Of a stretch of DNA of 64,000 nucleotides, positions 7,691 to 15,966 are shown piece by piece (position 1 is the first letter of the stretch; each line of letters opens with the position of its first letter). The stretch is from Oceanobacter sp045430275. Lineage in GTDB: Bacteria > Pseudomonadota > Gammaproteobacteria > Pseudomonadales > Oceanobacteraceae. The translations under genes and the position numbers were made by a program. The notes beneath the pieces were generated by a model. It did no database searches. It saw only the letters and a program-made list of their open reading frames with translations, and had not been told where the DNA came from. Where the stretch lies: the NCBI GenBank assembly GCA_045430275.1, contig JAILXU010000011.1:72457-136456 (forward strand), given 5' to 3'.

Positions 7691-8620
7691 CTACCCCGCC
7701 ATCCAGATCAGACACGCCGACAGGGTCACGACCGAGCACAGCGTCGAGATCAGGATGGTGCGTGATACCACTGAGGCTTCACGACCATAAAACTCGGCCA
7801 GCATATACGGCCCGGTGCCGGTTGGCAGAGCATTTAACAGTACGGCGGCCTGCGCCCACATCAGCGGGGCCTGAAACACATGGAACACCAGCACCCAGGT
7901 CAGCAGCGGATGCACGACCAGCTTGATCACGACCAGCCCGAACGAGCCTTTGGCCGAGCCAGATTGCTTGTGCGCCAGAAAAGCGCCAAGTGACACCAGC
8001 GCACAGGGCACGGTGGCATCGCCCAGTAAGGTCAGGAAGGTGTCTGCCGGTGCTGGAATCGACCAGCCAGACCACGCCCACGCACCGCCGATGGCGGGAG
8101 CCACCACCAGCGGGTTTTTCAACAGCGCCAGCAGAACCTTGCGGACGGCCTGTCCGGCGGATTGCCCGGCCTGCAAGCCGACTTCTATCACCACAATGGC
8201 AATGGAGAACAACACGCAGACCACGATCAGTGAGGCCACCAGCGCCGGTTCCAGCCCGGCTTCTCCGAAAACAAACAGGCACAGCGGAATGCCCACATAG
8301 CCGGTGTTGGCGTAGGCCGCGCCAAGCCCGTCAATGCTGGCATCGGCTAGGGCACGGCCCGAGTAGCGTTTCCAGATCACCACCAGCGCAAATATCAGCA
8401 GAGTTGCCAGTGTCACGGCGAGAATAAAGTCCGGGTGCCAGAGCTGCTCAACGCTGGCGTTGGCCGTCACCCGAAACAGCAGTGCAGGCAGACACAGCCA
8501 GACCACAAAGCGGTTCAATTCAGATGCCGCCGATTTACCCAGACAGTCGCTGCGACGGCAGATAAAACCAATCAGAATCAGCCCGAAGATGGGCAACAGA
8601 GTGTTGATAACCTGAGACAT
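7691..8620 (-). CDS. AEC-family transporter (auxin efflux carrier-like permease)
   Basis: This roughly 309-residue membrane protein has two five-helix halves. Recognisable parts are LLPIFGLILIGFICRR at the N-terminus, GAAYANTGYVGIPL in helix 4 and VLLNALPTGTGPYMLAEFYG near the C-terminus. The family exports organic anions such as malate or malonate; the substrate here is unknown. I chose the ATG at 8620 (MSQVINTLL) because the upstream extension to 8650 is polar and would precede the first helix. It is divergent from the LysR gene at 8721, its probable regulator. Confidence 0.85.
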   Translation of the reverse strand: MSQVINTLLPIFGLILIGFICRRSDCLGKSAASELNRFVVWLCLPALLFRVTANASVEQLWHPDFILAVTLATLLIFALVVIWKRYSGRALADASIDGLGAAYANTGYVGIPLCLFVFGEAGLEPALVASLIVVCVLFSIAIVVIEVGLQAGQSAGQAVRKVLLALLKNPLVVAPAIGGAWAWSGWSIPAPADTFLTLLGDATVPCALVSLGAFLAHKQSGSAKGSFGLVVIKLVVHPLLTWVLVFHVFQAPLMWAQAAVLLNALPTGTGPYMLAEFYGREASVVSRTILISTLCSVVTLSACLIWMAG

Positions 8621-8665
8621 AGTGAGCTGCTCTCGCCAAAAACGATCCACAGCTTACGGTTGCGA

Positions 8666-8705
8666 ATTAATACCGTCCAATGCTACTACTGACATCATTA
8701 ATACC
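8666..8705. promoter_or_regulatory. Direct repeat in the AEC-LysR intergenic region
   Basis: The 9-bp sequence ATTAATACC occurs at 8666-8674 and again at 8697-8705, 31 bp apart, about three helical turns. It sits in the 100-bp region between the divergent transporter and LysR genes, where a LysR-type regulator normally binds two face-aligned sites. Confidence 0.4.
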
Positions 8706-8720
8706 TGTTTGGCATCAATA

Positions 8721-9623
8721 ATGAACATTCGCACCCTGCGCAATTTTGTGATGGTCGCCGAGACGCTGCACTTTGGTGAAGCTGCCCGACGACTGCATAT
8801 GACCCAGCCTCCTCTGAGTCGCCAGATTGCGGCGCTGGAAAAGTCGCTGGGGATTTCTCTCTTTTTGCGTCATTCACGCTCGGTGCAACTGACTCCGGCG
8901 GGTGAAAGCTTCTGTCATAACGCCCGCCGTCTGATTGCCGACTATGACTTTGCCGTGCGCACTGCTCAGGCAACGGCTCGAGGGGAACGCGGGGAGCTGC
9001 GCATCGGCTTCACCATGTGCGCCGCCTGGAGTATTCTTCCCGATGTGCTGGCGGATTTTTCCGGCGAGTATCCCGACGTCTCCGTTAAACTTGATGAGAC
9101 CCTGCCACGGGATTTGCAACAGGCGCTCCTCAGTGGCGAGGTTGATCTTGGCATCAGCTTCCCGGTGCCCACCAGTTCTGGCGTCTGCTATCGGGCGCTT
9201 TTTCAGGAGCCGCTGTGCGTGGTACTCCCCCACTCGCACCCGCTGACCCGGCAGGCGGTTGTGTCAGTAGCGGAACTGATGCACGAGCGTTTTATCACCT
9301 TCCCGCCAAGTACCGCGCCCGAGCTGCACAGTGCGCTGATGGCCTGTTGTCGTGCTCACCATTTTGAGCCGGTGATTCAACTGGAAACCCATTTGCAGCA
9401 GACCATCGTCAATCTCGTGGCCAAAGGGCTGGGAGTGGCGCTGGTGCCGGATTCCATGCGCAAGATGCAACTGGAAGGGGCGGTGTTCAAATCGCTACAG
9501 CAAAGCCCGACGGTCGAACAGGGCGTGTTCTGGACGGATAAAAACGAGAATCCAAGCCTGCGGTTGCTGTTGAACGGGCTTCCCAAAACACATGTCATTG
9601 GCCAGTCACACTCCGATTGCTAG
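8721..9623 (+). CDS. LysR-family transcriptional regulator
   Basis: This 300-residue regulator has an N-terminal winged helix-turn-helix (residues 1-60: LRNFVMVAETLHFGEAARRLHMTQPPLSRQIAALEKSLG) and a periplasmic-binding-protein-like effector domain from about residue 90. The ATG at 8721 gives the standard LysR N-terminus; the frame extends upstream to 8622, but that part overlaps the transporter start and lacks family features. Divergent orientation suggests it controls the AEC transporter in response to a small organic acid, which is inference. Confidence 0.9.
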   Translation: MNIRTLRNFVMVAETLHFGEAARRLHMTQPPLSRQIAALEKSLGISLFLRHSRSVQLTPAGESFCHNARRLIADYDFAVRTAQATARGERGELRIGFTMCAAWSILPDVLADFSGEYPDVSVKLDETLPRDLQQALLSGEVDLGISFPVPTSSGVCYRALFQEPLCVVLPHSHPLTRQAVVSVAELMHERFITFPPSTAPELHSALMACCRAHHFEPVIQLETHLQQTIVNLVAKGLGVALVPDSMRKMQLEGAVFKSLQQSPTVEQGVFWTDKNENPSLRLLLNGLPKTHVIGQSHSDC

Positions 9624-9656
9624 ACTCACCCGACACGCATTGCAGGAAGTCTGCCC

Positions 9657-9887
9657 ATGACTCCTCCCGTTCAAGCCCTGGCCGGTGGCCTGATGGCCAT
9701 TTTGCTGCTGGCCTCATCCGGCTGCACCACTGTCCGTTTTAACGAGCGCGAAACTCTGGCCCGCCCGGATATGCAGTTCGACAGCACGCCGCTTCAGGCA
9801 GAGCTGGAAACCCATATTTATTCTTCCCGCGAAGGTGCGTCCGGCGCATTTTCCAGCGGTGGTGGCGGAGGCTGCGGATGTTACTGA
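9657..9887 (+). CDS. DUF4266 lipoprotein
   Basis: This 76-residue lipoprotein has a signal peptide with the lipobox ASSGC (lipidated Cys about residue 22), a short conserved middle (ARPDMQFDSTPLQAELETHIYSSREG) and an unusual C-terminus of glycines and two cysteines ending GGGCGCY. It is predicted to be anchored in a membrane facing the periplasm. It is the first gene of a four-gene cluster and overlaps the DUF3570 gene by 10 bases. The glycine-cysteine tail might bind a metal or form a disulfide; the function is unknown. Confidence 0.85.
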   Translation: MTPPVQALAGGLMAILLLASSGCTTVRFNERETLARPDMQFDSTPLQAELETHIYSSREGASGAFSSGGGGGCGCY

Positions 9888-11029
9888 ACAAGGCTTCTGG
9901 CGGGCTGTTTCTACTGCTTGCGCTATTTTCTGGCGCGCTTCAGGCCGCTGCACCCACCAACGCCCAGCTTGATGATATTTTTGCTTTCCGGGGCGTGGTC
10001 TATCAGCAGGATGATTACCGCTCTGGCGACCGTGGCGGAAACCCGCATTTGAAGGAGGACGCCGCGATTTACGAAGGCATCTGGCTGTATCGCAAACGCC
10101 TGAATGAGACCAATGCCATTCAGGGCAAGATCACGGGTGATACCGTATCAGCGGCTTCTTACGATGATGCCAGAGATAATGCCGAAACGGTGTCCGGTGC
10201 AACCGGCAATAACCCTGGCCGTTATGTGCTGGAGCTGGGCTGGATTCATCAGCAGGATGACTGGGGCTGGTCGGCCAGCTTTAACGAAAGCCGCGAGTAC
10301 GCCTATCTGTCCAACAGCCTGTCACTGGGCTGGAACAGCTCCTTCGCCGAACAGGCAACCCAGTTGAGCGCACATCTACAAGTCTTCGATGACTGGGTGC
10401 GGATGATTCGCTGGGACGGCAGCAAGGGTGATGATGATGTGCGCCGTACCGTGACGCTGAATCTCGGCTGGGCACAGTCCCTGACGCCGCGCAGCCTGAT
10501 GCACATTGGCTGGTCGCATACCCATCAGGAAGGGTTTCTGGCGACCTCGTTTAACGCCGTTCGCGTTGGCGATCAGGATCAGGGTTACTTTGATGTCGAG
10601 CGCCTGCCCGACCGTCGTCGCCGTGATGCGCTGTCGGTGCGTTACAAGCAAGCCGTGGCCGAGGACTCGTTCCAGCTCGGGTACAGCTACTATCAGGATA
10701 ACTGGGATTTGATTGGCCACACGCTGGAAGCGCGTTACTTCGCTCATTTTGATCAGGGCAATGTGCGACTGGAGCCGCTGTATCGGTTCTATCGTCAGGA
10801 AGCAACGGAACATTTCGTCTATCAAGTGTCAGAACCTCGACGTTATCAGACCACTGATTCAGATCTGGGCCGCTTTAATGGCCACTCTATCGGTCTGACA
10901 ACCTCACTGGCCGGGGCAACGCCCTTTCTCGACAACGATAGCTGGTACGACATCGGCATCCAGTATTACGACCGCAGCGATGATTTGCGCTTTTATTGGT
11001 TAACACTGGGCTGGCGTTATCCCAAATAG
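9878..11029 (+). CDS. DUF3570 protein, predicted outer-membrane beta-barrel
   Basis: This 383-residue protein has a Sec signal peptide (residues 1-24, ending LQAAAP). The mature part is full of alternating hydrophobic/aromatic stretches (RYVLELGWIHQQDDWGWSASF, FYWLTLGWRYPK at the C-terminus), as in beta-barrels. Residues 103-109 read ETVSGAT, which resembles the Ser/Thr-Gly-Ala-Thr/Ser acceptor site of ApbE flavin transferases; an apbE gene lies two genes downstream. It overlaps the DUF4266 gene upstream and is followed after 8 bases by the thioredoxin gene. The function is unknown; flavinylation is a proposal. Confidence 0.82.
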   Translation: MLLNKASGGLFLLLALFSGALQAAAPTNAQLDDIFAFRGVVYQQDDYRSGDRGGNPHLKEDAAIYEGIWLYRKRLNETNAIQGKITGDTVSAASYDDARDNAETVSGATGNNPGRYVLELGWIHQQDDWGWSASFNESREYAYLSNSLSLGWNSSFAEQATQLSAHLQVFDDWVRMIRWDGSKGDDDVRRTVTLNLGWAQSLTPRSLMHIGWSHTHQEGFLATSFNAVRVGDQDQGYFDVERLPDRRRRDALSVRYKQAVAEDSFQLGYSYYQDNWDLIGHTLEARYFAHFDQGNVRLEPLYRFYRQEATEHFVYQVSEPRRYQTTDSDLGRFNGHSIGLTTSLAGATPFLDNDSWYDIGIQYYDRSDDLRFYWLTLGWRYPK

Positions 11030-11037
11030 GTGTTCTT

Positions 11038-11541
11038 ATGATTTTTTCCCTGCGTAAAACGGTGTCTGTAGCTTTGCTGGCCAGCAGCGCTATCTTGCCG
11101 CTCTCCACCGCTCTGTCGGCAAATGCCGCTGAAGCGATGCCTGTTGCTCCGGTTTTCAGCGGTGAAACGCTCAGAGGTGAAGCACTGGATTTCAAACCCG
11201 GCGCAACCCATGGCAAGCCGACCTTGCTGGTGTTCTGGGCGTCCTGGTGTCGCATCTGCATGGCTGAAGTGCCACGCCTGAAAGAACTGCATGCCGAACG
11301 TTCAGACAGCCTGAATATCCTCGGCATCAATCTCGATAAAACGCCCGCCAACGGTCTGAACGTCGTTCAGGAGCGCCAGCTTCCCTACCCGTCCATCAAG
11401 GATGGTGATTTGCGAATTGCAGATCAGTACGACGTGCATGGCACTCCGACGCTGTACGTGATCAGTGCATCTGGCGAGGTGCTGTACCAGAGCAACCGCT
11501 TGCATCGGGCGATCAAGTTTCTCGATAGTCAGAAAACCTGA
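11038..11541 (+). CDS. TlpA-like periplasmic thioredoxin-fold protein
   Basis: This 167-residue protein has a signal peptide (SVALLASSAILPLSTALSANAAEA) and a thioredoxin domain with the active site WASWCRIC near residues 65-72, the LGINLDK segment, and the cis-Pro loop GTPTLYVI. It would act in the periplasm on protein thiols. I chose the ATG at 11038 because the longer frame from 10996 runs into the DUF3570 gene and would spoil the signal peptide. It ends one base into apbE. A plausible client is the cysteine-rich DUF4266 lipoprotein; this is inference. Confidence 0.88.
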   Translation: MIFSLRKTVSVALLASSAILPLSTALSANAAEAMPVAPVFSGETLRGEALDFKPGATHGKPTLLVFWASWCRICMAEVPRLKELHAERSDSLNILGINLDKTPANGLNVVQERQLPYPSIKDGDLRIADQYDVHGTPTLYVISASGEVLYQSNRLHRAIKFLDSQKT

Positions 11542-12659
11542 TGCAGCCACGCGGCTGCAAAGGTTCTGTTCAGCCAGCCTTGCTGGCTTTTTGCCTGATG
11601 GGGCTGCTGTTCGGCCATTCGCCAACACACGCCGAACGAGCCGCAACCCAGTATCTGCAGCCGCAAACCCAACAGCCAACCGTTAGCCGCGATGTCTCGT
11701 TGATGAGCACCAGAGTGGTGTTCAGCATCGTGCTCGATAACAGCATCGACAACAGCACAGACAACAACACAGACAACAGCACCGCGAGAGCCGAAAAGGC
11801 GATTGATCAGGCTATTAACGAGTTTCAGCGCATCGAAGCTGTAATGTCGGAATGGCAGCCAGATTCTGAAGTGTCCCGAATCAACCGAAATGCCGGGGGC
11901 GATGCCGTCGCGATCAGCTTCGAGCTGTTCCGCCTGTTGCAAGCGGCCCGGCAGATATCGGAATTGAGTGACGGCGCGTTTGATATCAGCTTTCGCAGCG
12001 CGGGCAAGCTGTGGGATTTTCGCAAGGCCACTGTGCCCGAACCAGAACAGATTCAGCAGGCGATTCAGCACATCGACTATCGGCGGCTGGAGCTGATCGC
12101 TCCCGCCACTGATCCAGTATCAGGTGAGCAAGGTGAGTTACCCAAAGCACGCATTTCTCACGCTAAAACCAGTATTGGCCTCGGCGCAATTGCCAAGGGC
12201 TACGCTGTAGACAGGGCAGCACAACTGTTCCGGCAAGCCGGGTTTGACGCTTTCTCGATCAATGCCGGTGGCGATCTTTACGTCGCCGGACGCAAGGATG
12301 AGAATCTGTGGAAGGTCGGGATTCAGCACCCGCGAGAACGTGACAAGCTGATGGCCAATCTTCCAGCCAGCAATTTGGCGGTGGCCACGTCCGGCGACTA
12401 TGAACGGTTTTTTATCCACAATGGCCAGCGCTACAGTCATCTCATCAATCCACACACCGGCTACCCAGCGAGCGACTGTCAGAGCGTGACCATTATCGCC
12501 GAGCGGGCTTTCTGGGCCGATGCGCTGGCCACGGCGGTGTTCGTGCTCGGGCCATCAAAAGGGCTGGCGCTGGTGGAAACCATGAACGGCGTCGAAACCC
12601 TGATCGTGGATCATCAGGGCGAGGTGCTGATGTCGTCGGGGTTTCAGTCCACACTCTGA
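11541..12659 (+). CDS. apbE: FAD:protein FMN transferase (ApbE family)
   Basis: This 372-residue protein is exported (hydrophobic stretch PALLAFCLMGLLFGHSPTHA). The ApbE family attaches FMN from FAD to a Thr/Ser of target proteins outside the cytoplasm. Family motifs are IEAVMSEWQPDSEVSRIN, GLGAIAKGYAVD, INAGGDLYVAG, LINPHTGYPA and FWADALATAVFVLG, which supplies the metal-binding Asp. A four-unit DN(S/N)(I/T) repeat encoded at 11736-11783 sits between the N-terminal strand and the first helix and is not a family feature. No Nqr or Rnf target is present in the window, so the target may be encoded in this cluster. Confidence 0.92.
   Translation: MQPRGCKGSVQPALLAFCLMGLLFGHSPTHAERAATQYLQPQTQQPTVSRDVSLMSTRVVFSIVLDNSIDNSTDNNTDNSTARAEKAIDQAINEFQRIEAVMSEWQPDSEVSRINRNAGGDAVAISFELFRLLQAARQISELSDGAFDISFRSAGKLWDFRKATVPEPEQIQQAIQHIDYRRLELIAPATDPVSGEQGELPKARISHAKTSIGLGAIAKGYAVDRAAQLFRQAGFDAFSINAGGDLYVAGRKDENLWKVGIQHPRERDKLMANLPASNLAVATSGDYERFFIHNGQRYSHLINPHTGYPASDCQSVTIIAERAFWADALATAVFVLGPSKGLALVETMNGVETLIVDHQGEVLMSSGFQSTL
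11736..11783 (+). repeat. Tandem 12-bp repeat inside apbE
   Basis: Four 12-bp units of the form GA(T/C)AACA(G/A)CA(T/C)(C/A) run in frame and encode DNSI-DNST-DNNT-DNST. Unit loss or gain would keep the frame. The tract is predicted to be surface exposed and disordered. Confidence 0.8.
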
Positions 12660-12700
12660 ACTCCCCCCTTTTCTGAACTCCCCCTTTAGGGCCGTCTGAA

Positions 12701-14338
12701 CTACAAACTGTTGCTGCTGGCCAGCATGCCATCCAGTGTGTTGCTCCAGTTGTGACGCCAACGGCGTAATACCGCCAGCTCATCGGCAAAGGCCGGAGCC
12801 AGTGGTGTTGCCCGCCGCTGTGAAGCCAGGCGAGGTGCCGGTTTCAGTTCATGCGTTCCTGCTTTCATACTCAGGGCACGCAGACAGTTCGAGGCATAGC
12901 GGTGTGAATCAATATTGTCGACAACCCACCATTCGGCCTGAAGCCGTTCATGGGTAATATCCAGCAGCACATAGCCCCGATAAAAGAAATCCACAAAGTT
13001 CAGATGCGGTAACAGCGTTTCCAGTGATGCCGCTGCAACGTCCGCTCGCACCTGGCTTTCAATTCCTGGCGAGGTCACCGCAGGTGTGACCAGTTCAACC
13101 CCAACAGGCTTGCCAGTGTTATCGGCAAAGGGGTCGTCGTACAGCTCCAGTGCCCAGCTTGAATGTATATCACCGGTCAGAACCACCCAGTTCTCTACTC
13201 CGGCATTTCGCACGCTGTCGAACAGCCGCTTTCTGGCCGCAGGGTAGCCATCCCACTGGTCGTAGTTAAACGGCATGTTATTGGTGCCCAGTTGCGCCAC
13301 CATCACCTGCTGCCCGGTCAGATTCCAGCGCACCTGCTGCTGTACAGAGGCCGCCAGCGTCTCGGCCAGCCACTGTTCTTGCGTTTGCCCCAGCAAGGTA
13401 CGATCCTGACGATTGCGCTCATCCATATCTTCGGCCTGGGCATCACGCCCGGCCAGCCGGGTATCCAGCATGGTCAGATCAACCAGATCGCCAAACCGGA
13501 AACTGCGGTAAATGCCCCGCTCGGGTAGCTCGGGTTCACGCAGGGGCATCCATTCCAGATACGCCCGCACAGCACCACTCAGACGCTCGTGCCAGTTACC
13601 TTCCGAGTCGCTTTCATGGTTATCAGCACCGCCTTTCCAGGCGTTGTTGGCCACTTCGTGATCGTCCCAGATCACCAGAAACGGGTGCTGCCGATGAACT
13701 TCCTGCAAGTCCTTGTCCTGTTTGTAGCAAGCGTGGCGCTGACGGTAATCGGTCAGTGTGTGTGTTTCGTACAAAGGCTGATGCAAGCGCCCGGTGCGCT
13801 CGCAGTGATCCAGATCGGCGTATTCGTAGATGTAGTCGCCCAGGTGCAAAATAGCGTCAAGATCAGCCCGACGAGCCAGCTCTTTATAAACGTTGAAGTG
13901 ACCACGGGTGATATTGGAGCACGAGGTATACGCCAGCCGCAGGTGTTGCACGCTGCCGGTTGGCAAGGTTTTGGTGCGCCCGATATCTGAACGCAGACCG
14001 GCGGTTTCAAAGACGTAATAGTAGCTGCGGCCAGGTTGCAGGCCGTCCACATCGACCTTAACGGTAAAATCCCGATGCGCACCGGTAAACACTTGCCCTT
14101 GCTGAACCACGTTCTGAAGTTGCGGATCGGTCGCCACCAGCCATTGGCAAGCAGCCGATGTCGTGCCTTTCGGCAGTGACAAGCGCGTCCACAGAATCAC
14201 CCGGTCAGTCAATGGATCACCGCTGGCAACCCCATGTTGAAACGGGAAAGCGGAATGTTGCCCACGCACACGAGCAGAAGACGCAAACAAGGTGCTGGCA
14301 GCGCTGTCGAGCAGAAATTCCCGGCGTGAAAGTGGCAT
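12701..14338 (-). CDS. phoD: Alkaline phosphatase D-type phosphodiesterase (PhoD family)
   Basis: This roughly 545-residue enzyme has a twin-arginine signal (SRREFLL) and the PhoD metallophosphatase motifs: FQHGVASGDPLTDRVILWTR, LGDYIYEYADLD, VIWDDHEVANNAW and LTGDIHSSWALEL. The family hydrolyses phosphomonoesters or diesters in the periplasm using Ca/Fe. The ATG at 14338 puts the Tat motif at residues 4-10; a TTG at 14371 is an alternative start. It lies convergent to apbE and downstream of gabD, separated by a hairpin. Confidence 0.88.
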   Translation of the reverse strand: MPLSRREFLLDSAASTLFASSARVRGQHSAFPFQHGVASGDPLTDRVILWTRLSLPKGTTSAACQWLVATDPQLQNVVQQGQVFTGAHRDFTVKVDVDGLQPGRSYYYVFETAGLRSDIGRTKTLPTGSVQHLRLAYTSCSNITRGHFNVYKELARRADLDAILHLGDYIYEYADLDHCERTGRLHQPLYETHTLTDYRQRHACYKQDKDLQEVHRQHPFLVIWDDHEVANNAWKGGADNHESDSEGNWHERLSGAVRAYLEWMPLREPELPERGIYRSFRFGDLVDLTMLDTRLAGRDAQAEDMDERNRQDRTLLGQTQEQWLAETLAASVQQQVRWNLTGQQVMVAQLGTNNMPFNYDQWDGYPAARKRLFDSVRNAGVENWVVLTGDIHSSWALELYDDPFADNTGKPVGVELVTPAVTSPGIESQVRADVAAASLETLLPHLNFVDFFYRGYVLLDITHERLQAEWWVVDNIDSHRYASNCLRALSMKAGTHELKPAPRLASQRRATPLAPAFADELAVLRRWRHNWSNTLDGMLASSNSL

Positions 14339-14451
14339 GGCAATGGCATCAGTCTGGCGGTATCTAAACAAAGATTAAGCCGTTGACGAATGACAGTCCG
14401 GTTGCTGCTAATTGAAGTTACGGTGGCGGTTTGGTGTCAGATCAGTGACAG

Positions 14452-14479
14452 GATGGCTGACCGGAAAGGGCCAGCCATC
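14452..14479 (-). terminator. Hairpin downstream of gabD
   Basis: An 8-bp inverted repeat GATGGCTG / CAGCCATC flanks a 12-base loop just after the gabD stop. No clear T-run follows on the minus strand, so it may be a weak terminator or only a stabilising hairpin before phoD. Confidence 0.35.
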
Positions 14480-14499
14480 GGAGAGGAAATAACGCGGGA

Positions 14500-15966
14500 T
14501 TAGCGGCTCAGGCCGCCCATGCAAATGTATTTGGTTTCCAGATAGTCATCCAGACCGTAGCGTGAACCTTCACGTCCCTGACCGGATTCTTTCATACCAC
14601 CGAACGGGATGACTTCAGAGCTGATGGCGGTCTCGTTAACGCCCACCATGCCGTAGTCCAGCGCTTCTGATACACGCCACATGCGGTTCATGTTTTCAGT
14701 GTAGAAATAGGCGGCCAGACCGTATTCTGTCTTGTTCGCCAGCTCGATCACTTCGGCTTCATCAGAGAAACGGAACACCGGGGCAACCGGGCCAAAGATC
14801 TCTTCGCTGAAGACGCGCATGGAAGGCTTGGCATCGGCAATAATGGTTGGCTGGAAGAAGCAGGCACCCTGATCAGAGCGCTCACCACCCGTTACGATTC
14901 GTGCTCCCTGGATAACGGCATCGTGTACCTTGCTCTCCACTCCCATTACGGCTTGCTCGGTGATCAGAGGGCCATGGGTCACGCCATCGTCCATGCCATT
15001 GCCTAACGAGAATTTTTCAACTTCGGCTTTCAGACGTTCGACAAACTCATCATAAATGCCGTCCTGAACGAATAAACGATTGGAGCAAATACAGGTCTGA
15101 CCGGAGTTGCGGTACTTGGCGGCCAGAGCGCCGGGAATGGCAATATCGAGGTCGGCGTCGTCAAAGATGATCATGGGAGCGTTGCCACCCAGCTCCATCG
15201 ACGTGCGCTTCATGGTTTCGGCACTTTGTGCCATCAGAATCTTGCCGACACGGGTAGAACCCGTAAAAGTGATCTTGCGAACTTTGGGATTAGAGGTCAG
15301 CTCTGAACCAATGGCTGGTGCGTCCATACCGGTAACAAGATTGATAACACCGGCAGGAATACCGGCTTCTTCAGCCAGAACGGCCAAAGCAAGCGCCGAC
15401 AACGGGGTTTCTGCTGCAGGCTTGGCTACCACAACACACCCCGCTGCCAGCGCAGGCGCTAGTTTACGCGCTAACATTGCACTTGGGAAGTTCCAGGGTG
15501 TAATCGCGCCAACAATACCGACAGGCTGCTTGGTAACGAGGTTTCGACGATCCGTCATCGGGGCAGGAATAATATCACCGTACACGCGCTTGCCTTCTTC
15601 AGCGAACCATTTGATGTACGCCGCCCCGTAGGCCACTTCACCGATGGCTTCCGCCAATGGCTTGCCCTGCTCCAGCGTCATCAGGTGCCCCAGCTCTTCC
15701 TTGTTATCCAGAATCGCTTGATACCAGCGCTCCAGACGATTGCAACGCGTACGAGCTGGCAAGGCGGCCCACCCCACCTGAGCCGCTTCGGCAGCATCAA
15801 TGGCACGCGCGGTTTCGGCGGCTCCCATATCGGCGACTTCGGCAACGGATGCTCCCGTCGCCGGGTTCATCACCGGGAATGTCTTCTGGTTGTCTGCATC
15901 AACCCATTGACCATTGATATAGCCCTGTTGGCGGTAAAAACGGCTTTGCTGTAATGACGACGGCAT
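14500..15966 (-). CDS. gabD: NAD(P)-dependent succinate-semialdehyde dehydrogenase
   Basis: This 488-residue aldehyde dehydrogenase has ITPWNFPSAMLARKLAPALAAGC, catalytic Glu in SMELGGNAP and catalytic Cys in NSGQTCICSNR. The tail GMVGVNETAISSEVIPFGGMKESGQGREGS is characteristic of GabD-type enzymes, which oxidise succinate semialdehyde to succinate in GABA and related catabolism. Length is normal. No gabT lies beside it, so it is probably a single-gene unit. A glutarate-semialdehyde dehydrogenase (lysine route) is a close alternative, and the glutaryl-CoA dehydrogenase at 26936 makes that worth considering. Confidence 0.85.
   Translation of the reverse strand: MPSSLQQSRFYRQQGYINGQWVDADNQKTFPVMNPATGASVAEVADMGAAETARAIDAAEAAQVGWAALPARTRCNRLERWYQAILDNKEELGHLMTLEQGKPLAEAIGEVAYGAAYIKWFAEEGKRVYGDIIPAPMTDRRNLVTKQPVGIVGAITPWNFPSAMLARKLAPALAAGCVVVAKPAAETPLSALALAVLAEEAGIPAGVINLVTGMDAPAIGSELTSNPKVRKITFTGSTRVGKILMAQSAETMKRTSMELGGNAPMIIFDDADLDIAIPGALAAKYRNSGQTCICSNRLFVQDGIYDEFVERLKAEVEKFSLGNGMDDGVTHGPLITEQAVMGVESKVHDAVIQGARIVTGGERSDQGACFFQPTIIADAKPSMRVFSEEIFGPVAPVFRFSDEAEVIELANKTEYGLAAYFYTENMNRMWRVSEALDYGMVGVNETAISSEVIPFGGMKESGQGREGSRYGLDDYLETKYICMGGLSR

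Noticed and set aside
7656..7739. Upstream extension of the mini-gene at 7515-7655
   Set aside because: The extra residues lie inside the AEC coding region and look like random translation.
9837..9857. Possible flavinylation site Gly-Ala-Ser-Gly-Ala-Phe in the DUF4266 lipoprotein
   Set aside because: The acceptor position after Gly-Ala is Phe, not Thr or Ser, so it cannot be an ApbE target as written.
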